Positions 7,628 to 17,865 of a stretch of 49,828 bases of DNA are shown piece after piece. The notes under the pieces are model-generated. The model was not told where the DNA came from and did not search any database. It saw only the letters and a program-made list of their open reading frames with translations. This DNA is from an uncultured Bacteroidota bacterium (lineage in GTDB: Bacteria > Bacteroidota > Bacteroidia > Flavobacteriales > BACL11). A program made the position numbers and the translations under genes. Location: contig CACAMX010000003.1 of the NCBI GenBank assembly GCA_902533655.1, positions 1 to 49,828 on the forward strand, in the 5' to 3' direction. Position 1 is the stretch's first letter; every line of letters begins with the position of its first letter.

Positions 7628-8616
7628 TTAGTTGATATTTTGTCTATTTCTGATGTTCTAAATGTAGAAATCTTATCCAATTCATCCTTATAAATAATAA
7701 TGGCCTGAATATGAGGGTGAGTTTTCAAAAAATCTTTTATTTCCTTAATATCCATACACATAAAAGATGTTGCTATCGCATCAGCTAGTGAACACTTTTT
7801 ATGCAATACAGTAGAGCTAATGACTTTTGTTTCTGAGGGAAAACCTGTACTTGGATCAATGATATGTGACATCGAAATATTATTATCTAAGTAATAATTT
7901 CTGTAACTTCCCGATGTTGCCAATGACATATCACTTAGTTCAATTACTGTATTAAAGTTTGATGTAGGTGTTTCATCTGGATTTTCAACGCCGATTCTCC
8001 ATTTCTTTTTTTTTGTATAATTTTTTCCTGAAGTTCTAACCTCACCACCAACCTCTATCATATAATTCTTAATCTCCTCTTGACTAAAATATTCTGCTAC
8101 TAGATCACACGTATAGCCTTGCGCTATAGCATTAAAATCAAGAGATGTGGATGAATCTAAATAAATATAATCCTTATCAATTTTAATATTACTCATTTTA
8201 GAGTTATATAATAAGCTGAAAATGTTGAAAGTATCAATGAATATTGGTCTTTTTTTAGTGTAAAATCCAAAATAATTAATTACCGGATAAAGTGCACACG
8301 AAAAATTATCATTTGTCATCTTATTTACTCTTATTGATTGCTTTGTAAGTGTATCGATAATTGGATCATATGAAATCCTTTTTTTTTGATTTAGTGAAAT
8401 CAGATTTGACTTTTGATTGTATAGTGAAACAGAAAAATCAATTGCTTTAAATATGCTATCTATTGCATTAGAAAAATCTTTGTTTTCAGGACAAAAATAT
8501 ATGATATTGAAAAATGTGCCTTGAGTTTGACCAGAATAACTTTTTTGATACAAAGATTCTCTATGAGCACAAGAGGTTATAATAATTGATATTAGTAAGA
8601 AAATATGAAGTTTCAT
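7624..8616 (-). CDS. apbE: FAD:protein FMN transferase, lipoprotein
   Basis: Lipobox 'MKLHIFLLISIIITSCAHRES'; 'LDFNAIAQGYTCDLVAEYF...YMIEVGGEVRTSGKN...WRIGVENP...HIIDPSTGFP' ApbE signatures. Confidence 0.93.
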   Translation of the reverse strand: MKLHIFLLISIIITSCAHRESLYQKSYSGQTQGTFFNIIYFCPENKDFSNAIDSIFKAIDFSVSLYNQKSNLISLNQKKRISYDPIIDTLTKQSIRVNKMTNDNFSCALYPVINYFGFYTKKRPIFIDTFNIFSLLYNSKMSNIKIDKDYIYLDSSTSLDFNAIAQGYTCDLVAEYFSQEEIKNYMIEVGGEVRTSGKNYTKKKKWRIGVENPDETPTSNFNTVIELSDMSLATSGSYRNYYLDNNISMSHIIDPSTGFPSETKVISSTVLHKKCSLADAIATSFMCMDIKEIKDFLKTHPHIQAIIIYKDELDKISTFRTSEIDKISTN

Positions 8617-8621
8617 GAATT

Positions 8622-9917
8622 TTAGCCTCCGAAGTCATCGAAGCGGACATTCTCATCAGGAATACCCCAATCTTCAGCCATCTTTAAAACAGCTTGGTTC
8701 ATTAGTGGAGGACCACAGAAGTATAGTTCTATATCTTCCGGGGCTTCATGATGCACTAAATATTGATCTATTACAGCCTTATGTACAAAACCCAAAAAAC
8801 CATCTCCCTCATCATTAATTGTTTTTTTAACTTTCCAATTGTCTTCTTCCAAAGGCTCTGATAAAACAACATGAAATTTGAAATTAGGATATTCTCTTTC
8901 TAAAGAGAGAAAATGCTCTAAATAAAATAATTCTCTTTTTGAGCGCCCTCCATACCAGAAAGTTACTTTTCTTCCTGTTTTAATTGTCTTGAAAAGTTCA
9001 TACAAATGAGATCTCATTGGAGCCATTCCAGCTCCGCCTCCAATGTACAACATTTCAGCATCAGATTCATTTATAAAAAATTCACCATAGGGACCTGAAA
9101 TTGTAACTTTATCACCAGGCTTTTTACTAAAGATGTAGGTAGATGCTATACCAGGATTTACATCAGCATAATCATTCTTGGAAGGATCCCAAGGGGGTGT
9201 TGCTACACGAACATTTAACATGATTCTTCTACCCTCTGCAGGGTATGAAGCCATTGAATAAGCTCTTGTTACTTCATCATCATTGACCATTTTTAAAGGC
9301 CATAATTTGAATTTATCCCACTCTAACTGAAATTTATTGGCATCATCTGGATGCTCTTCTGGATGAGCAGTTATATCAATATCTTCATAATTAACTTCAC
9401 AATCGGGGATATCTATTTGAATATATCCCCCAGCTTTGTATGGCATATCTTCTGGAACTTCAACAATAAACTCCTTTATAAAGGAAGCTACATTATAGTT
9501 AGAAACTACCGTTGCTTCCCATTTTTTCACTCCAAAAACTTCCTCAGGCACAGAAATATCCATATTTTCCTTGACCTTAACTTGACACCCTAACCTCCAG
9601 TTTTGAGCTATTTCTTTGCGAGAAAAATGAGGCTTTTCAGTTGGTAAAATACTTCCTCCTCCGCTATTAACTTGACAAGTACATTGAATACATGTACCGC
9701 CGCCTCCACAAGCTGATGGTAAAAAAACTCCAACATCGCTAAGCGTGGTTAAAAGTGTGCCACCACCATCTACCTCAATTTCTTTTTCTCCATTTATTTT
9801 TATTTTTATCTTTCCTGCAGGAGCAAGCTTAGACTTAGTAAAAATTAAAATCCCAACTAGACTTAAAATAACTACTAAAAAAACAAGAATACTACTAAGA
9901 ACTGTTAATACACCCAT
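8622..9917 (-). CDS. nqrF: Na+-translocating NADH:quinone reductase subunit F
   Basis: N-terminal TM, 2Fe-2S motif SACGGGGTCIQCTC, FAD 'RAYSMASYP', NADH domain 'YIGGGAGMAPMRSHL', 'YFCGPPLMNQAVLKM'. Confidence 0.97.
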   Translation of the reverse strand: MGVLTVLSSILVFLVVILSLVGILIFTKSKLAPAGKIKIKINGEKEIEVDGGGTLLTTLSDVGVFLPSACGGGGTCIQCTCQVNSGGGSILPTEKPHFSRKEIAQNWRLGCQVKVKENMDISVPEEVFGVKKWEATVVSNYNVASFIKEFIVEVPEDMPYKAGGYIQIDIPDCEVNYEDIDITAHPEEHPDDANKFQLEWDKFKLWPLKMVNDDEVTRAYSMASYPAEGRRIMLNVRVATPPWDPSKNDYADVNPGIASTYIFSKKPGDKVTISGPYGEFFINESDAEMLYIGGGAGMAPMRSHLYELFKTIKTGRKVTFWYGGRSKRELFYLEHFLSLEREYPNFKFHVVLSEPLEEDNWKVKKTINDEGDGFLGFVHKAVIDQYLVHHEAPEDIELYFCGPPLMNQAVLKMAEDWGIPDENVRFDDFGG

Positions 9918-9922
9918 AATAA

Positions 9923-10543
9923 TTATAATTTAATACCCATAAAACTCATAAAAGCTATTCCCATCAACCCAGTTATGATATATGTTATTCCCAATCCTCT
10001 AAGTGCTGGCGGTATATTTGAATACCTAATCTTTTCCCTTATAGCTGCAATCGCAACTATCGCCAAGAACCATCCAACTCCAGAACCCAAACCATACACT
10101 GTAGCTTCAGTAATGTTTGAGAAATCTTTCTCTTGCATAAATAATGAAGCTCCAAGAATAGCACAATTTACAGCAATAAGCGGCAAGAAAATTCCCAACG
10201 ATCCATAAAGAGCTGGAGAAAACTTTTCAATTATCATTTCAACAAGTTGAACCATAGAAGCAATGACAGCAATAAACATAATGAATGATAAAAAACTTAA
10301 ATCAATATTTTTAAAAGAATCACCGAGCAATGTGGAAAGTGCACCTTCTCTTAAAACATAATTTTCTAAAAGATAATTGATTGGTACTGTGATACCTAGT
10401 ACAAAAATAACAGCAAATCCCATTCCAACAGAAGTGCTTACAGTCTTTGATACTCCCAAGTAAGAGCACATACCAAGAAAATATGCAAAAACCATATTGT
10501 CAATGAAAATAGACTTTATAAATATATTTACTAACTCTTGCAC
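9923..10543 (-). CDS. nqrE: Na+-NQR subunit E
   Basis: FIDNMVFAYFLGMCSYLGVSKTVSTSVGMG..., position in operon. Confidence 0.97.
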   Translation of the reverse strand: MQELVNIFIKSIFIDNMVFAYFLGMCSYLGVSKTVSTSVGMGFAVIFVLGITVPINYLLENYVLREGALSTLLGDSFKNIDLSFLSFIMFIAVIASMVQLVEMIIEKFSPALYGSLGIFLPLIAVNCAILGASLFMQEKDFSNITEATVYGLGSGVGWFLAIVAIAAIREKIRYSNIPPALRGLGITYIITGLMGIAFMSFMGIKL

Positions 10544-10550
10544 TTTTATA

Positions 10551-11201
10551 TTATTTAGGTTCTATTAATTTTTTATTTCTTATTCTCTGGACCCAAATTA
10601 TTAGTCCAACAGTAACTAGTGCCATGGGAGGAAGTATCATCATCCCATTATTTTCATATCCAAAATTGTAGATTCCTAATTTTTCTAAGACTGGATAACC
10701 GTAAAAAGTACCTGATCCTAACAACTCTCTGAAAAAAGCAACTACAATTAGAATCCAAGCATAACCAAAAGAGTTACCAATTCCATCTAAGAATGATTTC
10801 CAAGGAGTGTTACCTAAAGCAAATGCTTCAAGTCTTCCCATTATTATACAATTAGTAATTATTAAGCCAACAAAAACTGAAAGCTCCTTACTTACGTCAA
10901 AAACATAGGCCTTTAAAACCTCATCAACTAAAATTACTAAAGTAGCGATAACAACTAAAAAAACAATAATTCTAATTCTAGAAGGTATAAACTTTCTTAA
11001 TAATGACACAACAACGTTGGCGACTGATAAAACAAAAAGAACTGAAAAAGACATTACAACTGCAGGCTTTAGCTGAACTGTTATTGCCAATGCAGAACAA
11101 ATACCTAATACCTGTACTGTTATAGGGTTGTTATCATCAAGAGGATCGGTAATTAATTTCTTATTCTTTTTTGAAAATAAAGCTTCTTTTTTTTGACTCA
11201 T
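10551..11201 (-). CDS. nqrD: Na+-NQR subunit D
   Basis: 'DDNNPITVQVLGICSALAIT...VGLIITNCIIMGRLEAFAL', position in operon. Confidence 0.97.
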   Translation of the reverse strand: MSQKKEALFSKKNKKLITDPLDDNNPITVQVLGICSALAITVQLKPAVVMSFSVLFVLSVANVVVSLLRKFIPSRIRIIVFLVVIATLVILVDEVLKAYVFDVSKELSVFVGLIITNCIIMGRLEAFALGNTPWKSFLDGIGNSFGYAWILIVVAFFRELLGSGTFYGYPVLEKLGIYNFGYENNGMMILPPMALVTVGLIIWVQRIRNKKLIEPK

Positions 11202-11975
11202 TTAGTTTAGTTTGTTAATCGTGTCATTTAAGTTGATATCTTCCTCAACAAAATTCATAATATCATTAACTTCGTTTTCTTTCATCTTGTTTTCAAAATA
11301 TGGAAGGTACTTCTCCAACCTTTCTTTTAACATTGCAGTTACGCCATCAGAGGTTATGGTTCCTCCAGAAATACCATCAACTCCATGATAGTCATTTTCT
11401 TTAGCACCACCTTTAACAACAGCAATTGAAACGAAATCTCCTTTAAGATCAAATATTTTCTTTCCATTAAATGGCATTTCAAAAAAATCTCTGTTAATTT
11501 CAGCACCTAGTCCAGGAGTTTCTGCTTTATGATCAAAAACTGCTCCATATACAGTGTTCATATCATTATCTAAAGAGATATATCCCCAAATTGGTCCCCA
11601 AAGGCCAGTTCCTCTTAATGGAATTATATATTTTTCGCTACCATCAATATTTGAAATATATAGGGGCATATTCTGTTCTTTTTTTGGTTTTTTTGTTTCC
11701 TTATTAAGTTGAACTGATGAAATATCAATATCGGTTTTTTGCCCATCAGAGTCTAAAACAAATGAGTCGGTAATATATTTCTCATAATTTAAATCAGCTT
11801 CTTCTCTTGAAACATAAATACCAACTGAACTCAGTATGTTTTGTTTGTTTTCAAGAGCGATATTTTTCTGCTGAAGAGGTTTTAATTTTATTGATGTAAA
11901 AGATAATAATGCAGCAACAACCAAGACCATTGCAGTAGAAAAAAAGAAGACATAAGTGTTTTTATTTAAATCCAT
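11202..11975 (-). CDS. nqrC: Na+-NQR subunit C
   Basis: 'GAVFDHKAETPGLGAEI' and FMN-attachment-like motif 'GISGGTITSDGV'. Confidence 0.96.
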   Translation of the reverse strand: MDLNKNTYVFFFSTAMVLVVAALLSFTSIKLKPLQQKNIALENKQNILSSVGIYVSREEADLNYEKYITDSFVLDSDGQKTDIDISSVQLNKETKKPKKEQNMPLYISNIDGSEKYIIPLRGTGLWGPIWGYISLDNDMNTVYGAVFDHKAETPGLGAEINRDFFEMPFNGKKIFDLKGDFVSIAVVKGGAKENDYHGVDGISGGTITSDGVTAMLKERLEKYLPYFENKMKENEVNDIMNFVEEDINLNDTINKLN

Positions 11976-13126
11976 TATACAGTTGCTCTTTTTAATCTTT
12001 TATTAACATTAGCTAGTACTATGTAATGATCAATTAGTGGAGCAAAAATATTCATTAGTAATATCGCAAGCATCATTCCTTCAGGGTAAGCTGGATTAAA
12101 AGTTCTTATTAGAATTGCAAAAACACCAATTAAAAATCCATATATATATTTTCCTTTGTTAGTTTGACTAGCGGTTACCGGATCAGTAGCCATAAATACT
12201 GCACCAAACGCAAAGCTTCCGATCATTAAATGAATATGTGCAGGAGTTGACATCAATTCATTATAGCCCCACAAATTAAACAGATATGCCATGAAATACC
12301 CCCCTATGAAAGTTGAAAGAATTATTCTCCAACTTCCAACTCCAGTAAAAAGTAAAATTAGTGCACCGAGAATAATAGCTACCATTGAAGTTTCTCCAAC
12401 AGATCCAGGAACAGTTCCAAAAAACATATCACTCATACTCCATTGTCCTGAAAGACTTTGCCAATTCATTGAGGATGCTAAATCTCCAAGTATTGTTGCT
12501 CCAGAATATCCATCGACTGAAGCATTCTGAACCCATACTTTATCACCTGACATCCAAGATGGATATGCAAAAAATAAAAAAGCTCTTGCTGTTAAAGCAG
12601 GGTTTAATATATTCATGCCAGTACCACCGAAGACTTCCTTACCAATTACTACAGCAAAAATTACAGAAATCGCTAACATCCACAAAGGCACGTCGATTGG
12701 CATGGTTAAGGGGATTAACATTCCAGTAACTAGATAGCCCTCATTCACTTGATGTCCTCTTAATACTGCAAAAGCAAATTCTACTGCTAAACCAACTGCA
12801 TAGGAAACAATTATTAATGGTAAGAATTTCCAAAATCCAAAGTTAAACTGCTTTATAAACGTCATACTTTCTCCACTTGCGATTGAGTACTGATAACCAA
12901 CATTCCACATACCAAATAAAACACATGGAATAAGTGCAACAATGACCATGAACATTGTACGTTTTAAATCAATTGCATCTTTAATATGAGTTCCTTTTTT
13001 TGTGGTATGATCAGGAACGAATAAAAAAGTTTCAAATGCATCATATGCTGGATATAATTTTTCAAGTTTACCTCCCCTTTCAAAGTTTGGCTTTATTGCA
13101 TCTAATAAATTTCTAAAAACTTTCAT
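11975..13126 (-). CDS. nqrB: Na+-NQR subunit B
   Basis: 'VDGYSGATILG' covalent FMN (SGAT) motif; 'MNILNPALTARAFLFFAYPSWMSGDKVW'. Confidence 0.97.
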   Translation of the reverse strand: MKVFRNLLDAIKPNFERGGKLEKLYPAYDAFETFLFVPDHTTKKGTHIKDAIDLKRTMFMVIVALIPCVLFGMWNVGYQYSIASGESMTFIKQFNFGFWKFLPLIIVSYAVGLAVEFAFAVLRGHQVNEGYLVTGMLIPLTMPIDVPLWMLAISVIFAVVIGKEVFGGTGMNILNPALTARAFLFFAYPSWMSGDKVWVQNASVDGYSGATILGDLASSMNWQSLSGQWSMSDMFFGTVPGSVGETSMVAIILGALILLFTGVGSWRIILSTFIGGYFMAYLFNLWGYNELMSTPAHIHLMIGSFAFGAVFMATDPVTASQTNKGKYIYGFLIGVFAILIRTFNPAYPEGMMLAILLMNIFAPLIDHYIVLANVNKRLKRATV

Positions 13127-14473
13127 TTAACTATTTTCTTTTAACATTAAATCTAAACCCTTTCTAATTATATTTTGAACATCCATTTTAGAAGTGCAAA
13201 CGAATTCACACAAAGCAAAATCTTCTGATGAAACCTCGTATATGCCTAATCCCTCCATCATTTCAATATCTTCCATCATAATAGATTTGATGAGTTGCAT
13301 TGGAAATATATTCATTGGGAGAACCTTTTCATATTGACCAGTTACTACAAATGCTCGCTCTTCACCATTATTATTAGTGTTCAAGTTAAATCTTTTATTA
13401 GGAAATAGCCAGGAAAAAAATGTTTTTGACATAGAAAATTTATGAAATCCAGGAAGAAGCCAACCTAAAAACTCTGATGAATTTCCTTCTGGTATTACAC
13501 ATATTTGAGTATCATAAAATCCAAGATATCCCTTTTCACTAATTTTTTTTCCAGTAAGCACATCACCTGAAATTATTCTTTTTTCTCCTTCATTAACATT
13601 ATTTTCTAGAAGGGGGAATATACATGCACCTGCAACCATTCTGTAATATCTAGGTTTTAAAACCATAGAGCCTGAAAGAGATACAATTCTTGAAAAATCA
13701 GCTTTACCTTCATGAAATAATCTGCCTATAGAAATCACATCTTGTGGACTTAGATACCACACTACATCACCCTTGTTTATTGGATCTATGTGGTGTATTT
13801 GAATACCTACATTTCCACTAGGATGTGGTCCAGATACTTTATTTATCTGTACTCCTTTTGCACTTGTAAAAACTTTAGAAGGAATAGTATTACCATCAAC
13901 ATTTAGATGAGTTCTTCCAGTTGTTAGTTTAGTTATTTTATCAAGTCCGACCTGAAAGAGTTCATCTAGACCATATAGTGCGAAGTCATTGTCTGTTGCT
14001 AATGGTGATGATGAAAATGAGGAAATAAAAATAGCTTTTGGATTATCTTCAGGGTTAGCTATTATATCAAAAGGTTTTTGTCTAAAAAAGGGCCAAAGTC
14101 CGGAATCTAACAATAAACCTATAATATCATCTTTGCTTTCTGATTTGTTGACATTAAAATTCTTATACTTAATTTCTTGATCAGTGTCGATAACAACTTG
14201 TAAAATTTTTCTTTTTTCTCCTCTAATAATAGCTTTTACAGAACCGCTAACAGGTGAACAAATCTTAATTCTTTTATTGTATTTATCAAAAAAAATACAA
14301 TCTCCAGCTGAAACTCTTTCAGATTCTTTAACAGCTAATTTCGGAGTAAGATTATGAAAATCATCTGGCTTAATTGCATAAGACTTTGGAGGTTTGGTAG
14401 AAGCATAAACTTTGTCAGCTTTTCCTTCCAACTTAATATTTAAGCCCTTTTTTAATATAATGTTTTTGGACAT
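13127..14473 (-). CDS. nqrA: Na+-NQR subunit A (probable start MSKNIILKKG at 14473)
   Basis: ORF 13127..14497; NqrA N-terminus 'KLEGKADKVYASTKPPKSYAIKPDDFHNLTPKLAVKESERVSAGD'. Confidence 0.95.
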   Translation of the reverse strand: MSKNIILKKGLNIKLEGKADKVYASTKPPKSYAIKPDDFHNLTPKLAVKESERVSAGDCIFFDKYNKRIKICSPVSGSVKAIIRGEKRKILQVVIDTDQEIKYKNFNVNKSESKDDIIGLLLDSGLWPFFRQKPFDIIANPEDNPKAIFISSFSSSPLATDNDFALYGLDELFQVGLDKITKLTTGRTHLNVDGNTIPSKVFTSAKGVQINKVSGPHPSGNVGIQIHHIDPINKGDVVWYLSPQDVISIGRLFHEGKADFSRIVSLSGSMVLKPRYYRMVAGACIFPLLENNVNEGEKRIISGDVLTGKKISEKGYLGFYDTQICVIPEGNSSEFLGWLLPGFHKFSMSKTFFSWLFPNKRFNLNTNNNGEERAFVVTGQYEKVLPMNIFPMQLIKSIMMEDIEMMEGLGIYEVSSEDFALCEFVCTSKMDVQNIIRKGLDLMLKENS

Positions 14474-14556
14474 TAATTCATCAAATTCAATGTTCAAATT
14501 TAGTAATATTGCAATGAATAATTTTTAATTTTTTTTAAATATTTTTTAACGAATCT

Positions 14557-14579
14557 TTATTTAGATTAATTCTAAATAA
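14557..14579. repeat. Inverted repeat in nqrA/plug-gene divergent intergenic region
   Basis: TTATTTAGA-TTAAT-TCTAAATAA, 9-bp perfect arms, ends 4 bp before the + strand ATG at 14584. Confidence 0.55.
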
Positions 14580-14583
14580 CAAT

Positions 14584-15888
14584 ATGAAACAAGGCATAAA
14601 AATTATAATATTAACAATACTTATTTCTTGCTCTTTGACAAAAAAGAATGATGATATTTTATTTATAAGACCAGAGATAACTGTTGATGAAATTAAAATT
14701 TTTGATGACATAATATATGATAAAAATATTAATACTGTTCGCATTCATAAATTCAATGATCAATTAAGTAATCCAATAATTTTTCTAAACTCAAAAGATA
14801 GTTTAAAATTAAGTCTTGATGATTTTAATGATAAATACAGAAAGCTGTATTACAGAATAATTCATTGTGATAGTGAATGGAAAAAAACTGATCTGAATGA
14901 AACTGAATATTTAAATGGATTTAGTGTTAATGAAATTTACGATTATGAAAATTCCTTCAATACTAAAATAAAATACAGAAACTATTTTTTAAAAATCCCA
15001 AACAAAGAAATTGAAATTACAAAATCAGGAAATTATGTTATTCAAATAAAAGATGACGATAAAATTCTTTTAGAAAAAAAATTCTATGTCGCTGAAAATG
15101 AAGTTAATTTAAGGTCAACTGTAAACAAAGTTAAGTTAATAGAATATAGAAATACCAAACAAAATATAAATATTGAGATTGATTTAATGAATCTAAACGT
15201 TTCTGATCCTTTCTCAGAAATTAAGTTAGTGATAAAAAAAAATAACAGTAACATTGAAAAAATAGAAAATTTAAAACCATTGTTTGTTAAAGATAGAACT
15301 TTGATTTATGATTATGAAAATGAAAGTAATTTCTGGGGAGGTAACCAATTTAGATATTTTAACACATCTTCAACTAAATATCTTTCTGATAGAATAGAAA
15401 ATATAATAGTTGATAGCACAATAACTTTTGTCATAGAAGAAGATTGGCCAAGATTACTTGAAAACTATATAATTTACCCAGATATTAATGGGAATTTCTA
15501 CATTGATTGTGAAACATGTTGGAATAGCGACACAGAGTCAGAATACGTTGATGTTAAATTTAAATTAAATTATGATGAAAAAATTAGTTACGGTTCTGTT
15601 TATTTGATTGGTAATTTTACGAATTGGAACTTAAATGACAATTTTAAGCTAGATTATGATCAAATCAGCAGATCATATATTAAAACAATTAAAATTAAAC
15701 AAGGCTACTATAATTATCAATACATTTTATTAGATAATTATTCTAATTTATCAAGCTCAAACATATTTGAAGGAAGTCATTATCAAACAACAAATGATTA
15801 TTATATTTACGTTTATTTTGAGCAGGCGCAAAGTAGATATACTAGACTTGTTGGATATAAAAAAATATCATCTAAAAATTTATTATAA
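14584..15888 (+). CDS. Type IX secretion system plug protein (DUF5103)
   Basis: Lipobox-like 'ILTILISCSL'; 'LYYRIIHCDSEWKKTDLNETEYLNGF', 'FWGGNQFRYFNTSSTKYLSDRI', 'YGSVYLIGNFTNWNLND', 'EGSHYQTTNDYYIYVYF' are DUF5103 landmarks. Confidence 0.88.
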   Translation: MKQGIKIIILTILISCSLTKKNDDILFIRPEITVDEIKIFDDIIYDKNINTVRIHKFNDQLSNPIIFLNSKDSLKLSLDDFNDKYRKLYYRIIHCDSEWKKTDLNETEYLNGFSVNEIYDYENSFNTKIKYRNYFLKIPNKEIEITKSGNYVIQIKDDDKILLEKKFYVAENEVNLRSTVNKVKLIEYRNTKQNINIEIDLMNLNVSDPFSEIKLVIKKNNSNIEKIENLKPLFVKDRTLIYDYENESNFWGGNQFRYFNTSSTKYLSDRIENIIVDSTITFVIEEDWPRLLENYIIYPDINGNFYIDCETCWNSDTESEYVDVKFKLNYDEKISYGSVYLIGNFTNWNLNDNFKLDYDQISRSYIKTIKIKQGYYNYQYILLDNYSNLSSSNIFEGSHYQTTNDYYIYVYFEQAQSRYTRLVGYKKISSKNLL

Positions 15889-15889
15889 A

Positions 15890-17518
15890 ATGAGCAAATC
15901 AATATTTAAAGTACCAACTCCAGTAAATGAAAATGTCAAAGAATACAGCAAAGACAGTGAAGAGCTAAAATTACTTCTACATGAATACGATGAAATGTAC
16001 AAGAAAGAAATTGATATTCCTATGATAATTGGTGGTAACAAGGTAACAACTAAAGAAAAAATTAATATTTATCCGCCCCATGACATAAATCATTGTGTAG
16101 GTCATTATTACTCAGGAAACAAAAATCATGTTGAAGAAGCCATAAAGGCTGCAATGAAAGCAAAAGCAAAGTGGTCTGCAATGAAATGGCAAGACAGAGC
16201 AAGTATTTTTCTAAAAGCAGCAGATTTATTAATCGGGCCATACAGAAATAAAATAAATGCTGCAACAATGATTGGTCAAAGTAAAAATGTACATCAAGCT
16301 GAGATAGATGCAGCATGTGAACTGATTGACTTTCTAAAATTTAATGTAAAATTCATGACAGAAGTTTATGAAAATCAACCCATCTCAGGAAATGGTACAT
16401 GGAACAGAATAGAGTACAGACCTCTAGAGGGATTTGTCTTTGCATTGACACCATTCAACTTCACATCAATTTGTGCTAATCTTTGTGCAGCACCCGCACT
16501 AATGGGTAATGTTGTAGTATGGAAGCCTGCAAGAACACAAATTTATTCAGCAAAAGTTATTATGGATCTTTTCAAAGAAGCTGGCTTGCCTGATGGCGTT
16601 ATTAATATGATAACTGTTGATGGATCATCTGCCGGTGATGTTATTTTTAAAAATAAGTTTTTTGCTGGTCTTCATTTTACTGGGTCTACTAAAGTATTTA
16701 ATAAATTTTGGGAGATCATTGGTAAAAATATTGACAATTATATTAATTACCCAAGAATAGTTGGAGAGACTGGTGGTAAAGATTTTATAGTAGCACATGA
16801 GTCATGTGACATTAAAGAGTTAAATACAGCAATAATAAGAGGTTCTTTTGAATTTCAAGGGCAAAAGTGTTCAGCCTCCTCCAGAGTTTATGTTCCCAAA
16901 AGTATGTGGAAAAAGCTAAAAAGAATCTTGATTAACGAATTGAAAAAAATTAAAATTGGTTCTCCCAGAGATACTCAAAATTTTATGAACGCAGTAATTT
17001 CCGAACAATCGTACAATAAAATAACAGAATATATTGAAATTTGTAAAAATTCAAATGAAACTGAAATTATTTTTGGTGGAGAATATAAAAAATCAAAAGG
17101 TTATTTTATTGAGCCCACTGTTGTATTAACCAGTCGTTCTGACTTCATAACAATGAAAGAAGAGATTTTTGGTCCTCTTGTAACAATCTTCCTATACGAT
17201 GATAATAAATGGAAAGAAATTTTAAAAATTGTTGATAATACATCTGATTATGCACTTACTGGCGCTGTTTTTTCTAAGGATCGATATGCTATTGAGGAAG
17301 CTTTAGAAATTTTACAAAATAGTGCAGGTAATTTTTATATTAATGATAAACCTACTGGAGCGGTTGTTGGTCAACAACCTTTTGGTGGTTCGAGATCTTC
17401 TGGTACAAATGACAAGGCGGGTTCGTCCATAAATTTGTATAGATGGGTTTCAGCTAGAACAATTAAAGAGACATTCAACTCAGCTAAGTCGTTTGAGTAT
17501 AGTTTCATGAAAAGCTAA
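15890..17518 (+). CDS. pruA: L-glutamate gamma-semialdehyde (delta-1-pyrroline-5-carboxylate) dehydrogenase
   Basis: Start MSKSIFKVPTP at 15890 inside ORF 15767..17518; 'FALTPFNFTSICANL', 'VGETGGKDFIVAH', 'RGSFEFQGQKCSASSRVYVP' active-site Cys; 'QQPFGGSRSSGTNDKAG'. Confidence 0.93.
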   Translation: MSKSIFKVPTPVNENVKEYSKDSEELKLLLHEYDEMYKKEIDIPMIIGGNKVTTKEKINIYPPHDINHCVGHYYSGNKNHVEEAIKAAMKAKAKWSAMKWQDRASIFLKAADLLIGPYRNKINAATMIGQSKNVHQAEIDAACELIDFLKFNVKFMTEVYENQPISGNGTWNRIEYRPLEGFVFALTPFNFTSICANLCAAPALMGNVVVWKPARTQIYSAKVIMDLFKEAGLPDGVINMITVDGSSAGDVIFKNKFFAGLHFTGSTKVFNKFWEIIGKNIDNYINYPRIVGETGGKDFIVAHESCDIKELNTAIIRGSFEFQGQKCSASSRVYVPKSMWKKLKRILINELKKIKIGSPRDTQNFMNAVISEQSYNKITEYIEICKNSNETEIIFGGEYKKSKGYFIEPTVVLTSRSDFITMKEEIFGPLVTIFLYDDNKWKEILKIVDNTSDYALTGAVFSKDRYAIEEALEILQNSAGNFYINDKPTGAVVGQQPFGGSRSSGTNDKAGSSINLYRWVSARTIKETFNSAKSFEYSFMKS

Positions 17519-17539
17519 TTAAAAACTCTTGAACTATAT

Positions 17540-17863
17540 CTATGCTAATGGAGTTGGACCACCAAAATTAATTGGCATATTAAAGTTTTGGTTTAGTTCT
17601 TGAATATTACCAAACTGATCTTCAAACTTTTTAATATTTTCTTCAAGAGCAGACTTTAATCTTTTAGCATGCTGTGGTGTTAACAAAATTCTCGATCTTA
17701 CTTTTGCCTTAGGAATTCCAGGCATGATTTGAATAAAATCTAATACAAACTCTGAGTTAGAATGGTTTATAACTGCTAAATTGCTGTAGATTCCAGATGC
17801 TACTTCTTCAGAGAGTTCTATGTTTATTCCTTCTTTACTATTTGATTTTTTTGTTTCCAACAA
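17540..17863 (-). CDS. DUF3467 domain protein downstream of rpoC
   Basis: 'YSNLAVINHSNSEFVLDFIQIMPGIPKAKVRSRILLTPQHAKRLKSALEENI'. Confidence 0.88.
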   Translation of the reverse strand: MLETKKSNSKEGINIELSEEVASGIYSNLAVINHSNSEFVLDFIQIMPGIPKAKVRSRILLTPQHAKRLKSALEENIKKFEDQFGNIQELNQNFNMPINFGGPTPLA

Positions 17864-17865
17864 TA

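Noticed and set aside
15767-15889. N-terminal extension of the P5C dehydrogenase ORF
   Set aside because: Overlaps the plug-protein 3' end; MSKSIFKVPTP at 15890 is the natural start.
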